Positions 43,568 through 52,198 of a stretch of 64,000 nt of DNA are shown here, in pieces. Within the stretch, counting starts at the first letter, position 1. The number at the start of each line of letters is the position of its first letter. The position numbers and the translations under genes were made by a program. The notes beneath the pieces were generated by a model, which ran no database searches, had not been told where the DNA came from, and worked only from the letters and a program-made list of their open reading frames with translations. This DNA is from Comamonadaceae bacterium OTU4NAUVB1 (GTDB lineage Bacteria; Pseudomonadota; Gammaproteobacteria; Burkholderiales; Burkholderiaceae_C), in contig CP099607.1 in assembly GCA_024372625.1 (NCBI GenBank), positions 62,001 to 126,000 on the forward strand, in the 5' to 3' direction.

Positions 43568-44956
43568 TCAGGCGGGCGCGGCGACCGGGGCCGGCCGCGC
43601 GAACAGCGCGTCCACGCGCGGCCATTCCGCCAGCCGCCACGCGCGCGCGATGACCGCGTCCATCTCCGCCGCCCCGGCCCCCCGGGCGTAGGCGCCGAGC
43701 GCGCGCGCCTTGGCCTCGATCTCCGCGCGCGCGAGCGTGTTGCCGGGATCGCCCTTGGGTTCGTCCACCCGCCCGAGCAGCCGGCGGCCGTCGGTGGTCA
43801 GGACCTCGACCTTGCCGATCCAGCGCTTCGGGTAGGCGGCGTCCACTTCGGCGTCGAGTTCCATGGTCACCCTGCGCCGCACGTCCACCACGCGCGGATC
43901 GAGGAAGTGGGTGTCGAATTCGCCCAGCCCGGCGCGGTCGAACACCGCGATCAGCCCGAGCACCGTGCCCATCGAGAACTTGCTCTGGTGCACGGTCGAC
44001 GGCGCGACCACCGGCCCCAGTACGTCGATCGCGCCCTGGTGCACGCGCGCCGTCACCCGTTCGATCGCTTCGGGCCGCAGCCCGTGCGTGCGCATCACCT
44101 GCTGCAGGGCATCGGCCGCCGGGTGCGTGTGGCGGCACGAGGCGTGGAACTTGAACGACGTCTCGACCAGCGCCCAGCGCTCGCCCAGGCGATCGGTCAG
44201 CCGGCGCGGGTCCGCGTCGGTGGACATGCCCGCGCCCATGCCCTGCGCGCCCTCGAGGATGCGGCGCGCGCCGGTGAAGCCCTCGCGCGCCAGGTAGGCC
44301 GCCGCGAGGCCGTCGGAGGCGGCCTTGGCGGTGTGGAGCTGCTTGGAGTCGGCCGCGTCGCGCAGGAACTCCCACAGGCCGGCGGCCTGCGTGCCGGCCG
44401 AACCGAACGCGTGCAGCATGCGCGTCGCGTCCAGGCCCAGCAGCCGGCCGACCGCGGCGGCCGCCGCCACGGTGCCGGCGGTCGCGGTGGTGTGGAAGGT
44501 CCGGTAGTGCGAGCGGCCGAGGAACTCGCCCACGCGGATGCCGACCTCGTAGCCCGCCACGGACGCCGCCAGCAGGTCGCGGCCCGAGGCGCCGATCGAC
44601 TGCGCCACCGCCAGCACCGCCGGGAAGACCACCGCCGCCGGATGGAACACCGAACCGTTGTGGACGTCGTCCTGCTCGGCCACGTGCGACGCCGCCGCGT
44701 TCACCATGGCGGCGAACATCGGGCTGGTGCGCGTGCGGGAGATCAGCACCTCGCTGGGCCCGTCGCCCGGCCCCATGGCCCGCGCGAAGGCGGCGATGGC
44801 CTCGACGGGCCGCGATCCCTTGCCGGCGAGCACGGAGCCGAGCCAGTCCAGGAACAGGTCTTCCGCGCGCCGCAGCACCGGCGCCGGGATGTCCTCGAAG
44901 CGCAGGCCGGCGGCGAACGTCGCGAGGGTCAGTGAGGGGTGGTCGACAGCGGTCAT
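43568..44956 (-). CDS. MmgE/PrpD family protein, possible cis-aconitate decarboxylase-like
   Basis: 462 residues. N-domain LFLDWLGSVLAGKGSRPVEA, AEQDDVHNGSVFHPAAV; C-domain KFHASCRHTHPAADALQQV and KWSIGK-like KRWIGKVEV. The start at 44956 is inside a longer open frame that belongs to the upstream gene's shadow. Last gene of the seven-gene CoA-ester operon. In that setting a decarboxylase or dehydratase acting on a C5-C6 tricarboxylate is attractive because this superfamily includes cis-aconitate decarboxylase, which makes itaconate. Sequence alone does not decide. Confidence 0.87.
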   Translation of the reverse strand: MTAVDHPSLTLATFAAGLRFEDIPAPVLRRAEDLFLDWLGSVLAGKGSRPVEAIAAFARAMGPGDGPSEVLISRTRTSPMFAAMVNAAASHVAEQDDVHNGSVFHPAAVVFPAVLAVAQSIGASGRDLLAASVAGYEVGIRVGEFLGRSHYRTFHTTATAGTVAAAAAVGRLLGLDATRMLHAFGSAGTQAAGLWEFLRDAADSKQLHTAKAASDGLAAAYLAREGFTGARRILEGAQGMGAGMSTDADPRRLTDRLGERWALVETSFKFHASCRHTHPAADALQQVMRTHGLRPEAIERVTARVHQGAIDVLGPVVAPSTVHQSKFSMGTVLGLIAVFDRAGLGEFDTHFLDPRVVDVRRRVTMELDAEVDAAYPKRWIGKVEVLTTDGRRLLGRVDEPKGDPGNTLARAEIEAKARALGAYARGAGAAEMDAVIARAWRLAEWPRVDALFARPAPVAAPA

Positions 44957-45003
44957 GGGATGGGGGTGGGGACGGGTCGGGTCGGTGGAGGGATCGTGGC
45001 GCG

Positions 45004-45996
45004 TCATTCGGCCTGCACGCCGGAGGCCCTGATGACCTTGCCCCACTTGGCCGTCTCGGTGGTCAGCAGGGCGCGCAGCGACTCCGGGGTGACCTTGTCC
45101 ATGGGCACGATCTCCGCGCTGAGTTCGGCGATGCGCGCGCGGACCGCCTCGTCCTGCAGGGCGGCGCGCAGCGCGACGTTGAGCTTGGCCGTGACGTCGG
45201 CGGGGGTGCCCTTGGGCGCGTACACGCCGTGCCAGACCCGGACGTCGAAGTCCTTGAAGCCCTGTTCGTCCAGGGTCGGAATGGCCGGCATCGACGCCAG
45301 CCGCCTGGGCGTGGTCACGCCGAACACCTTCACCCGGTTGCCGTCCTTGATGACCGGCGCGGTCTGGGTCGTCTGGTCGCACAGCAGGTCGACCTGGCCG
45401 CCCATCAGGTCGTTGAGCGCCGGGCCGGCGCCCTTGTAGGGCACGGTCGTGAGCTCGACGCCGGCCTGGTTGGCGAACAGCAGGCCGCACAGCTGCGACA
45501 CCGCGCCGATGCCGGCGTTGGCGAGCGTCACCTTGTCCTTGTTGGCCCTGACGTGGGCGAGCAGTTCCTGGAAGTTGTTGGCCGGGAAGTCCTTGCGCGA
45601 GAGCAGCGTCATCGGCACGTCGAGCACCTGGCCGATGTACTCGAAGTCCTTGAGCGGATCGAACGAGAGCTTGCGGTAGAGCGCCGGCGCGGTCGCCATG
45701 CCCATGTGGTGGATGAGGATGGTGTTGCCGTTGGGCGCCGCGCGCGCCACGCGCGCCGGGGCGATGGTGCCGCCCGCGCCGACCGTGTTCTCCACGATCA
45801 CGGTCTGCCCGAGCGACTTGCCCATCGGGATGGCGAGCATGCGCGCCACCACGTCGGTCGGCCCGCCGGCCGAGTAGGGCACCACCAGCGTGATGGGCTT
45901 GTCGGGCCAGGCGGCCTGCGCCGCCGCGGGCACGTGCAGGGGCGCCAGGGCGGCGGTGAGTGCGATGCCCAGCCATGTCCTGATCTTCGATGTCAT
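45004..45996 (-). CDS. Bug/TctC-family periplasmic binding protein
   Basis: 330 residues; signal peptide cut near AAAQA, mature AWPDKPITLVVPYSAGGPTD, VENTVGAGGTIAP and an ANAGIGAVSQLCGLLF ligand loop (Cys in place of the usual His/Leu). It sits between the lyase gene (67 bp) and MmgE/PrpD (47 bp) in the large minus-strand operon. Confidence 0.92.
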   Translation of the reverse strand: MTSKIRTWLGIALTAALAPLHVPAAAQAAWPDKPITLVVPYSAGGPTDVVARMLAIPMGKSLGQTVIVENTVGAGGTIAPARVARAAPNGNTILIHHMGMATAPALYRKLSFDPLKDFEYIGQVLDVPMTLLSRKDFPANNFQELLAHVRANKDKVTLANAGIGAVSQLCGLLFANQAGVELTTVPYKGAGPALNDLMGGQVDLLCDQTTQTAPVIKDGNRVKVFGVTTPRRLASMPAIPTLDEQGFKDFDVRVWHGVYAPKGTPADVTAKLNVALRAALQDEAVRARIAELSAEIVPMDKVTPESLRALLTTETAKWGKVIRASGVQAE

Positions 45997-46063
45997 GTCG
46001 TCTCCTGTGGGTCGTTTGAAAAAAGGGGGGGGGTCGGGCCGAGGGGCCGGGCGGGGCGCGGGC

Positions 46064-46927
46064 TCAGCCCGCCGCCGCCCGCGCCAGCAGGCGTTCGGCG
46101 AGCCGGACGACGGGGGCGTCGACCATGCGGCCGTCGACGTTGACCACGCCGCCGCCCGCCGCGCGCACCGCCTCGGCCACGCGCCGGGCCCAGGCCAGTT
46201 CGTCGTCGCCCGGGCGGAACGCGGCCTGCACCGCGGCGACCTGGTCCGGATGGATGCACAGCTTGGCGCCGAAGCCGCCCCGGCGCGCGCGCGCGGCCTC
46301 GGCCGCGAGCCGCGCCGCGTCGCGCCAGTCCGCCACGACGCCGTCGACCGGCGCGGCCAGCGCGGCCCGGCGCGACGCCAGCGCCAGCGCCAGGCGCACC
46401 GGCACCAGCTCGGTCTCGTCGGGGCCGCAGGCGAGGCCCGCGTCGGCCTGGAAGTCGAGGTGGCCGAACACCAGGCGCAGGACCTGCGGCGCGGCCGCCA
46501 GCGCGTCGAGCGCGTCCAGCCCGGCGACCGACTCGACCAGCGGCAGCAGCGCGACGCCCGGGCCGGCGGCGCGCGCCAGGGCGGCCAGGTCCGTCGCGCG
46601 CTCGGCCTTGGGCAGCACCACGCCGGCCAGCCGGTCCCCCGCGGCGAGGCGGCCGACCAGCGCGAGGTCCTCGGCGTGCCAGGGCGTGTCGCTGGCGTTC
46701 ACGCGCACCAGCAGGCGGTCGCGCGCGGCCGGCGGCAGCGCCGCGAAGCCGTCGGCGATCTGGGCGCGGGCGGCGTCCTTGCGCGCCGGCGCCACCGCGT
46801 CCTCCAGGTCGACGATGACGCCGCCCGCGCCGCTGGCGAGCGCCCGCGCCAGGCGCTCCGGGCGGTCGCCCGGCACGAACAGGAAGCTGCTGGCCATGGC
46901 CAGCGCGACGGCGGGCGCGGCGGCCAT
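46064..46927 (-). CDS. HpcH/HpaI (citrate-lyase beta-like) C-C lyase
   Basis: 287 residues. Family text: SSFLFVPGDRPERLARAL, VIVDLEDAV, a catalytic-region Arg (RLLVRVN), VLPKAE, PLVESVAGL with the metal Glu, and FGHLDFQADAG with the metal Asp. Relatives cleave malyl-CoA, beta-methylmalyl-CoA or citramalyl-CoA to an acyl-CoA plus a 2-oxoacid. The start overlaps the CaiB stop (TGATG), so the lyase and the CoA-transferase are translated together, a pairing that fits activation followed by cleavage. Confidence 0.88.
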   Translation of the reverse strand: MAAAPAVALAMASSFLFVPGDRPERLARALASGAGGVIVDLEDAVAPARKDAARAQIADGFAALPPAARDRLLVRVNASDTPWHAEDLALVGRLAAGDRLAGVVLPKAERATDLAALARAAGPGVALLPLVESVAGLDALDALAAAPQVLRLVFGHLDFQADAGLACGPDETELVPVRLALALASRRAALAAPVDGVVADWRDAARLAAEAARARRGGFGAKLCIHPDQVAAVQAAFRPGDDELAWARRVAEAVRAAGGGVVNVDGRMVDAPVVRLAERLLARAAAG

Positions 46928-48108
46928 CAGATCGCCTCCGTGGCTCGCAGCGCCGCGATCGCGTCCGCGTCGCGGCCGAGCGCGCGCAGGATGGCCTCGG
47001 TGTGCTCGCCCACCGAGGGGACCGGGTCCATGCGGTAGTCGAAGGCGCTCTGGCGGCCGGGCGGCAGCAGCGCCGGGATGGGGCCCGCGGGCGAGCCGAC
47101 ATCGCGCCAGCGCTCGCGCGCCCGCAGTTGCGGGTGCGACCACAGGTCGGCCATGTCGTTCATGCGCGCGTTGGCGATCTGCGCGGCGTCCAGGCGTTCG
47201 AGCACCTGCGCGGTGCTCAGCGCGGCGAAGGTCTCCAGGATGAGCGCCTCGAGCGCGCCGCGCTGCGCGTTGCGCCGGGCGTTGGTGTCGAAGCGCGGGT
47301 CGCTCGCGAGCTGCGGCCGCAGCAGCACCCGCTCGCAGAAGACGCGCCACTCGCGCTCGTTCTGCAGGCCCAGCATCACCGTGCCGCCGTCGCCGGCGGC
47401 GAACGGTCCGTAGGGATAGATGGTCGCGTGCGAGGCGGCGCTGCGCGGCGGCGGGCTGGCGCCCTGGTAGGCGTAGTACATCGGGAAGCCCATCCACTCG
47501 GCCAGCGATTCCAGCATCGAGACGTCGATGTGCGAGCCCTCGCCGGTCCGGCCGCGCTGCAGCAGCGCGGCCAGCACGCCGGTGTAGGCGTACATGCCCG
47601 CGGCGATGTCGGCGATCGAATTGCCCGACTTGCACGGCGCCTCGGGCGTGCCGGTGACCGACAGGAAGCCCGCCTCGCTCTGGATGAGCAGGTCGTAGGC
47701 CTTCTTGTCGCGGTAGGGCCCGTCCTCGCCGTAGCCGGAGATGTCGCACACGACGAGCGCCGGATGCGCGGCGTGCAGCGTCTCCCAGCCCAGGCCCATG
47801 CGCGCGGCGGCGCCGGGCGCGAGGTTCTGCACCAGCACGTCGGCCCCCGCGATCAGCTCGCGCAGCACGGCCAGAGCGGCGGGCTGCTTGAGGTCCAGCG
47901 TCAGGCTCTCCTTGGAGCGGTTGACCCAGACGAAGTGCGACGCCTCGCCGTCCACCCGCTGGTCGTAGGCGCGCGCGAAATCGCCGGCGCCGGGGCGTTC
48001 GACCTTGATGACGCGCGCGCCCAGGTCGGCCAGCTGGCGGGTGCAGAACGGCGCGGCGATGGCGTGTTCGAGGGAGACGACGGTGATGCCGTCGAGCGGT
48101 CCGGTCAT
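46927..48108 (-). CDS. CaiB/BaiF family class III CoA-transferase
   Basis: 393 residues. VVSLEHAIAAPFCTRQLADLGARVIKVE, FVWVNRSKESLTLDLKQ, VLVQNLAPGAAARMG, DLLIQSEAGFLSVTG and DIAAGMYAYTGVL mark the family and its catalytic Asp region. It should activate the diacid by CoA transfer from a donor such as succinyl-CoA. Adjacent genes are acyl-CoA dehydrogenase (15 bp upstream) and lyase (overlapping). Confidence 0.93.
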   Translation of the reverse strand: MTGPLDGITVVSLEHAIAAPFCTRQLADLGARVIKVERPGAGDFARAYDQRVDGEASHFVWVNRSKESLTLDLKQPAALAVLRELIAGADVLVQNLAPGAAARMGLGWETLHAAHPALVVCDISGYGEDGPYRDKKAYDLLIQSEAGFLSVTGTPEAPCKSGNSIADIAAGMYAYTGVLAALLQRGRTGEGSHIDVSMLESLAEWMGFPMYYAYQGASPPPRSAASHATIYPYGPFAAGDGGTVMLGLQNEREWRVFCERVLLRPQLASDPRFDTNARRNAQRGALEALILETFAALSTAQVLERLDAAQIANARMNDMADLWSHPQLRARERWRDVGSPAGPIPALLPPGRQSAFDYRMDPVPSVGEHTEAILRALGRDADAIAALRATEAI

Positions 48109-48123
48109 GGTGCCTCCGAGCGG

Positions 48124-49293
48124 TCAGAACGAACGCGGCAGCCCGAGCAGGTGCTCGGCGACGTACGAATAGATGAGGTTGGTGGAGATCGGCGCGACCT
48201 GGTAGAGCCGCGTCTCGCGGAACTTGCGCTCGACGTCGTATTCGCAGGCGAAGCCGAAGCCGCCGTGGGTCTGCAGGCAGGTGTTGGCGGCCTCCCAGCT
48301 GGCCTTGGCCGCCAGGTACTTGGCCATGTTGGCCTCCGCGCCGCAGGGCCGGCCCGCGTCGAACAGCGCGCAGGCCTTCAGGCGCATCAGGTTGGCCGCC
48401 TCGGTCTCGATGTGGTTGTCGGCGATCGGGAACTGCACGCCCTGGTTCTGGCCGATGGCGCGGCCGAAGACGTTGCGGTCGCTCGCGTAGCGGCGCGACT
48501 TGTCGATGAACCACCAGGCGTCGCCGATGCACTCGGCGGCGATCAGCGTGCGCTCCGCGTTCAGGCCGTCGAGGATGTAGCGGAAGCCCTGGCCTTCCTC
48601 GCCGATCAGGTTCTCCGCCGGGATCTCCAGCTGGTCGAAGAACACCTCGTTGGTCTCGTGGTTGACCATGTTGAGGATCGGGCGCACGGTCATGCCCTTG
48701 CCCAGCGCCTCCTTCAGGTCGACGATGAAGATCGACATGCCCTCGGACTTGCGCTTGACGTCGGCCAGCGGCGTGGTGCGCGCCAGCAGGATCATCAGGT
48801 CCGAATGCTGGATGCGCGAGATCCAGACCTTCTGGCCGTCGACGACGTAGCGGTCGCCCCGGCGCACGGCGGTGGTCTTGATCTTGGTGGTGTCGGTGCC
48901 GGTGGTCGGCTCGGTGACGGCCATCGACTGCAGGCGCAGCGCGCCGCTGGCGATGGCGGGCAGGTAGCGCTGCTTCTGCGCCTCGCTGCCGTGGCGCAGC
49001 AGGGTGCCCATGTTGTACATCTGGCCGTGGCACGACCCGGCGTTGCCGCCGGAGAAGTTGATCTCCTCCATGATCACCGCCGCCTCGGTCAGCCCGAGCC
49101 CGGAGCCGCCATAGGCCGCCGGGATGAGCGCGGCGAGCCAGCCGGCTCGCGTCAGGGCGTCGACGAAGGCCTCGGGGTAGCCGCGCTCGTGGTCCACCTT
49201 CTGCCAGTAGGCGGCGTCGAACTGGCCGCAGACGTCGCGCAGGGCGTCGCGCATGTCCTGGTGGTCGTCGGGCGGGGGAATCTGGGTCTTCAT
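48124..49293 (-). CDS. Acyl-CoA dehydrogenase family protein with altered catalytic-base region
   Basis: 389 residues from ATG 49293 (MKTQIPPPDDHQ); an in-frame extension to 49365 is unsupported. FAD and substrate segments are present: AVTEPTTGTDTTKIK, RNVFGRAIGQNQGVQ, THGGFGFACEYDVERKFRETRL. The usual Glu in the YEGT segment is absent (YQVAPISTN), so the base must lie elsewhere, as in isovaleryl-type enzymes, or the reaction differs. A methylsuccinyl- or other branched acyl-CoA substrate would suit the operon. Confidence 0.9.
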   Translation of the reverse strand: MKTQIPPPDDHQDMRDALRDVCGQFDAAYWQKVDHERGYPEAFVDALTRAGWLAALIPAAYGGSGLGLTEAAVIMEEINFSGGNAGSCHGQMYNMGTLLRHGSEAQKQRYLPAIASGALRLQSMAVTEPTTGTDTTKIKTTAVRRGDRYVVDGQKVWISRIQHSDLMILLARTTPLADVKRKSEGMSIFIVDLKEALGKGMTVRPILNMVNHETNEVFFDQLEIPAENLIGEEGQGFRYILDGLNAERTLIAAECIGDAWWFIDKSRRYASDRNVFGRAIGQNQGVQFPIADNHIETEAANLMRLKACALFDAGRPCGAEANMAKYLAAKASWEAANTCLQTHGGFGFACEYDVERKFRETRLYQVAPISTNLIYSYVAEHLLGLPRSF

Positions 49294-49307
49294 GGAGCAA
49301 GGGCCTT

Positions 49308-50180
49308 TCAGGCGAGGGTGGCGGTGGCCTGCATCGTCAGCCACCCGTCGGCGTCCTCGGCCCACAGGTGGAAGGTGCGGTCATCGGGTCCGGGGCGGCC
49401 GCGCACGGCGAACGGCGCGACGTCGAAGGTCGGCCGCACCGCGCGGAACTCGAAGCGCGCGAACGCGGCCCCGGGCCGCTCGCGGCGCAGCAGGTCGACC
49501 AGCAGCGTGGCGATCAGCGGGCCGTGGACGATCAGGCCCGGATAGCCCTCGACCTCGGTCACGTAGCGGCGGTCGTAGTGGATGCGGTGGCCGTTGAAGG
49601 TCAGCGCCGAATAGCGGAACAGCAGCACGTCGTCGGCCACTAGCTCGCGGCCGAAGGTGGCGTCGCCCGGCGCCGCGACCGGGGCGGGCCCGGCCTCGCC
49701 CGGGGCGGCGGCCGCGCGGTAGACGATGTCGTGTTCCTCGGTCAGGCTCGGGCCGCGCGCGTTGCGCACGTCGTGGCGCACCTGCACGAAGACCAGCTCG
49801 CCGGTGCGCCCGGCCTTGTGCGCGACCGAGGCGATGGTGGAAGTGCGCGTCGCGTGGTCCCCCACGCGCAGCGGGTTGCCGGTCTCCCAGGTCAGGCGGC
49901 CGCCGGCCCACATGCGGCGCGGCAGCGGCACCGGCGGCAGGAAGCCGCCCCGCCGGGCATGGCCGTCCGGGCCGATCTCCGACTGCCGGTGATGCGGCAG
50001 GAAGTACAGCCAGTGCCACAGCGGCGGCACCGGCGTGCCGGCCACGGGCGGCGCGTCGTCGCGGTCGAGCGTCGCGGCGAGCGCGCGCACGGGCGCCGCG
50101 CCGATGTCGTCCGCGAGCGTCTCGCTGCGGCCCTGCCACGCCTGCAGCGCGGCGATGTCGTCGGGTGAGAGCATGGCCAT
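49308..50180 (-). CDS. HTD2/MaoC-type acyl-CoA hydratase (FAS1-like dehydratase, mesaconyl-C4-CoA hydratase-like)
   Basis: 290 residues forming a double hot-dog. The C-terminal hot-dog has the hydratase motif FRYSALTFNGHRIHYDRRYV followed by GYPGLIVHGPL; the N-terminal half has LWHWLYFLPHHRQSEIGPDGH. This arrangement is typical of mesaconyl-C4-CoA and itaconyl-CoA hydratase types. The start overlaps the Bug stop (TGATG). It would add water to the unsaturated CoA ester before cleavage by the HpcH/HpaI lyase. Confidence 0.87.
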   Translation of the reverse strand: MAMLSPDDIAALQAWQGRSETLADDIGAAPVRALAATLDRDDAPPVAGTPVPPLWHWLYFLPHHRQSEIGPDGHARRGGFLPPVPLPRRMWAGGRLTWETGNPLRVGDHATRTSTIASVAHKAGRTGELVFVQVRHDVRNARGPSLTEEHDIVYRAAAAPGEAGPAPVAAPGDATFGRELVADDVLLFRYSALTFNGHRIHYDRRYVTEVEGYPGLIVHGPLIATLLVDLLRRERPGAAFARFEFRAVRPTFDVAPFAVRGRPGPDDRTFHLWAEDADGWLTMQATATLA

Positions 50181-51157
50181 CAGTCCACCCCCGCGCCGGA
50201 CGACTTGACGATGCGGCCCCACTTCGCGAGGTCGGACTGCAGCAGCGCGGCGAACTGGGCCGGCGTGGTGGGAGGCGCGATCTCCACGCCCTGCTGTTCG
50301 AGTCTGTCGCGCAGGTCGGGACGGGCGAGCGCCCGGGTCGTGGCGTCCTGCAGCGTGGTCTGCACGTCCGGCGGCAGGCCGGCGGGCGCGAACAGCCCGA
50401 TCCACAGCGTGCCGTCGTAGCCGGGCACCGACTCGGCGATGGCCGGCACGTCGGGCAGCGTGGGCGAGCGCCTGGCGCCGCTGACGGCCAACGCGCGCAG
50501 CTTGCCGCCGCGGATGTGCGGCAGCGCCGACGGCAGGCTCGCGAACACGATCGGCAGCTGGCCGCCCAGCACGTCGTTGATGGCCGGCGCGACGCCCTTG
50601 TAGGGCACGTGCTGCAGGCGGATGCCGGCCATGTCGTTGAGCATCTCGCCGAGCAGGTGGTTGAGCGTGCCGTTGCCGGCCGAGGCGTACTGGTAGTCCG
50701 TCCCGGGGCGCCGGGCCAGCGCGAGGAACTCGCCCAGGGTGTTGGCGGGGAAGGACGGGTTGACCAGCAGCACGTTGGGCACCGTGCCGATCAGGCCGAC
50801 CGGGCGGAAGTCCTTGACCGGATCGAAACCGGGATTGCGGTAGAGCGCGGGGTTGATGGCCTGGCTGCTGCTGATGGTCATCAGCAGCGTGTGACCGTCC
50901 CTGGGCGAGCGGGCCACCAGCTGCGTGCCGATGTTGCCGCCGGCGCCGGGGCGGTTGTCGACCACCACGCTGGCGTTCATGACCTCGCCGAGCGCCTGGC
51001 CCACCAGCCGGCCCACGATGTCGTTGGTGCCGCCGGCGGCCTGCGGGACCACCAGGGTGACCGGGCGTGCGGGGTAGGGCGTCTGGGCCGCCGCCGGGAC
51101 GGCCGCGGCCAATCCGGCCACGACGGCCAGCCACGACGCGAGTGCGCGCAAGTGCAT
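50180..51157 (-). CDS. Bug/TctC-family periplasmic binding protein
   Basis: 325 residues; signal peptide cut after AAAQT, mature YPARPVTLVVPQAAGGTND, VDNRPGAGGNIGT, YASAGNGTLNHLLGEML, LPDVPAIAESV. First gene of the seven-gene minus-strand operon, 109 bp from the divergent LysR start. Confidence 0.92.
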   Translation of the reverse strand: MHLRALASWLAVVAGLAAAVPAAAQTPYPARPVTLVVPQAAGGTNDIVGRLVGQALGEVMNASVVVDNRPGAGGNIGTQLVARSPRDGHTLLMTISSSQAINPALYRNPGFDPVKDFRPVGLIGTVPNVLLVNPSFPANTLGEFLALARRPGTDYQYASAGNGTLNHLLGEMLNDMAGIRLQHVPYKGVAPAINDVLGGQLPIVFASLPSALPHIRGGKLRALAVSGARRSPTLPDVPAIAESVPGYDGTLWIGLFAPAGLPPDVQTTLQDATTRALARPDLRDRLEQQGVEIAPPTTPAQFAALLQSDLAKWGRIVKSSGAGVD

Positions 51158-51231
51158 GTTTCGTCTCCTGTTGTGCCCGCATGGTGCGGCCGGGAGCGGC
51201 GGCGCGCAATCCGCAATTTCGAGACCGAGCC

Positions 51232-51246
51232 TTCGGTGATTCCGAA
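51232..51246. promoter_or_regulatory. LysR-type T-N11-A palindrome
   Basis: TTCGG-TGATT-CCGAA; the inner TCGGTGATTCCGA satisfies the T-N11-A rule for LysR binding sites. It is 20 bp upstream of the LysR ATG, between it and the CoA-ester operon. Confidence 0.5.
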
Positions 51247-51265
51247 CGCTGGTCTACGATGCCGC

Positions 51266-52198
51266 ATGCATTTCGACCTCCGCGACCTGCGCCTGTTCGT
51301 GGCCACCGCCGAACTCGGCAACCTCACGCGCGCGGCGCAGCAGCAGCACCTGTCGCTCGCCGCGGCGAGCGCGCGGATCAAGTCGCTGGAAGCGCAATGC
51401 GGCCTGCCGCTGCTCGCGCGCGAGGCGCGGGGCGTGAAGCTGCTGCCGCCGGGGGAAGCCGTCCTGCACCACGCGCGCCTGATGCTGCACCAGACCGACC
51501 ACCTGCGCGACGAGCTGCTGGCCTATGGCGGCGGGCTGCGCGGCCACCTGCGCGTGTTCGCCAACACCACGGCGGTGACGGACTTCCTGCCCGAGCTGCT
51601 GCCCGCCTTCCTGGCGGCGCACCCGCGCATCAACATGGACCTCCAGGAGAAACCGAACGCTCTGATTCCGCGCGGCGTGCTCGAGGGCCGCGCCGACCTC
51701 GGCATCGTGGCCGGCGACGTCGACACGCTCGGCCTCGAATCGATCCATTTCAGCACCGACCGGCTGGTGCTGGCCACCGCCCACGACCACCGCTTCGCAC
51801 GCCGCCGGCGCATCGCCTTCGCCGAGACGCTGGACGAGGACGCCATCGGCATGCAGCAGGGCAGCACCCTGCACGCCTTCCTCTCGCAGATCACCGAACA
51901 CCTCGGCCGGCGTCAGAAGCTCCGGATCCAGCTCGCCAGTTTCGACGCCATGTGCCGGATGATCGGCCGCGGCGTGGGCATCGGCGTCGTGCCCGAGTCG
52001 GCGGTGCGCCGCAACCAGCAGGCCATGCAGCTCGCGCTGATCGAACTGAGCGATCCGTGGAGCGTGCGCGAACGCCACCTCCTGATGCGCGAGCGCGACA
52101 AGCTGCCCGTCTACGCATCGGCCTTCGTCGAGACCCTGTGCCGGCACCACGCGCCGGTGGCGGCGCCCGGGCCGGACGCGTCACGCGCCGTGGGGTGA
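51266..52198 (+). CDS. LysR-family transcriptional regulator
   Basis: 310 residues. Winged helix DLRLFVATAELGNLTRAAQQQHLSLAAASARIKSLE and an effector domain (LRVFANTTAVTDFLPELLPAFL, MCRMIGRGVGIGVVPE). ATG 51266 opens directly on the HTH. It is divergent from the seven-gene operon and is the likely activator. Its 3' end overlaps the opposite-strand deacetylase by 18 bp. Confidence 0.92.
   Translation: MHFDLRDLRLFVATAELGNLTRAAQQQHLSLAAASARIKSLEAQCGLPLLAREARGVKLLPPGEAVLHHARLMLHQTDHLRDELLAYGGGLRGHLRVFANTTAVTDFLPELLPAFLAAHPRINMDLQEKPNALIPRGVLEGRADLGIVAGDVDTLGLESIHFSTDRLVLATAHDHRFARRRRIAFAETLDEDAIGMQQGSTLHAFLSQITEHLGRRQKLRIQLASFDAMCRMIGRGVGIGVVPESAVRRNQQAMQLALIELSDPWSVRERHLLMRERDKLPVYASAFVETLCRHHAPVAAPGPDASRAVG

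Noticed and set aside
41185..43653. 822-codon plus-strand frame over Bug and LysR genes
   Set aside because: Composition is Arg-rich shadow text; the real LysR gene uses another frame.
47002..49545. 847-codon plus-strand frame over the CoA-pathway genes
   Set aside because: Antisense to CaiB and acyl-CoA dehydrogenase genes with clear motifs.
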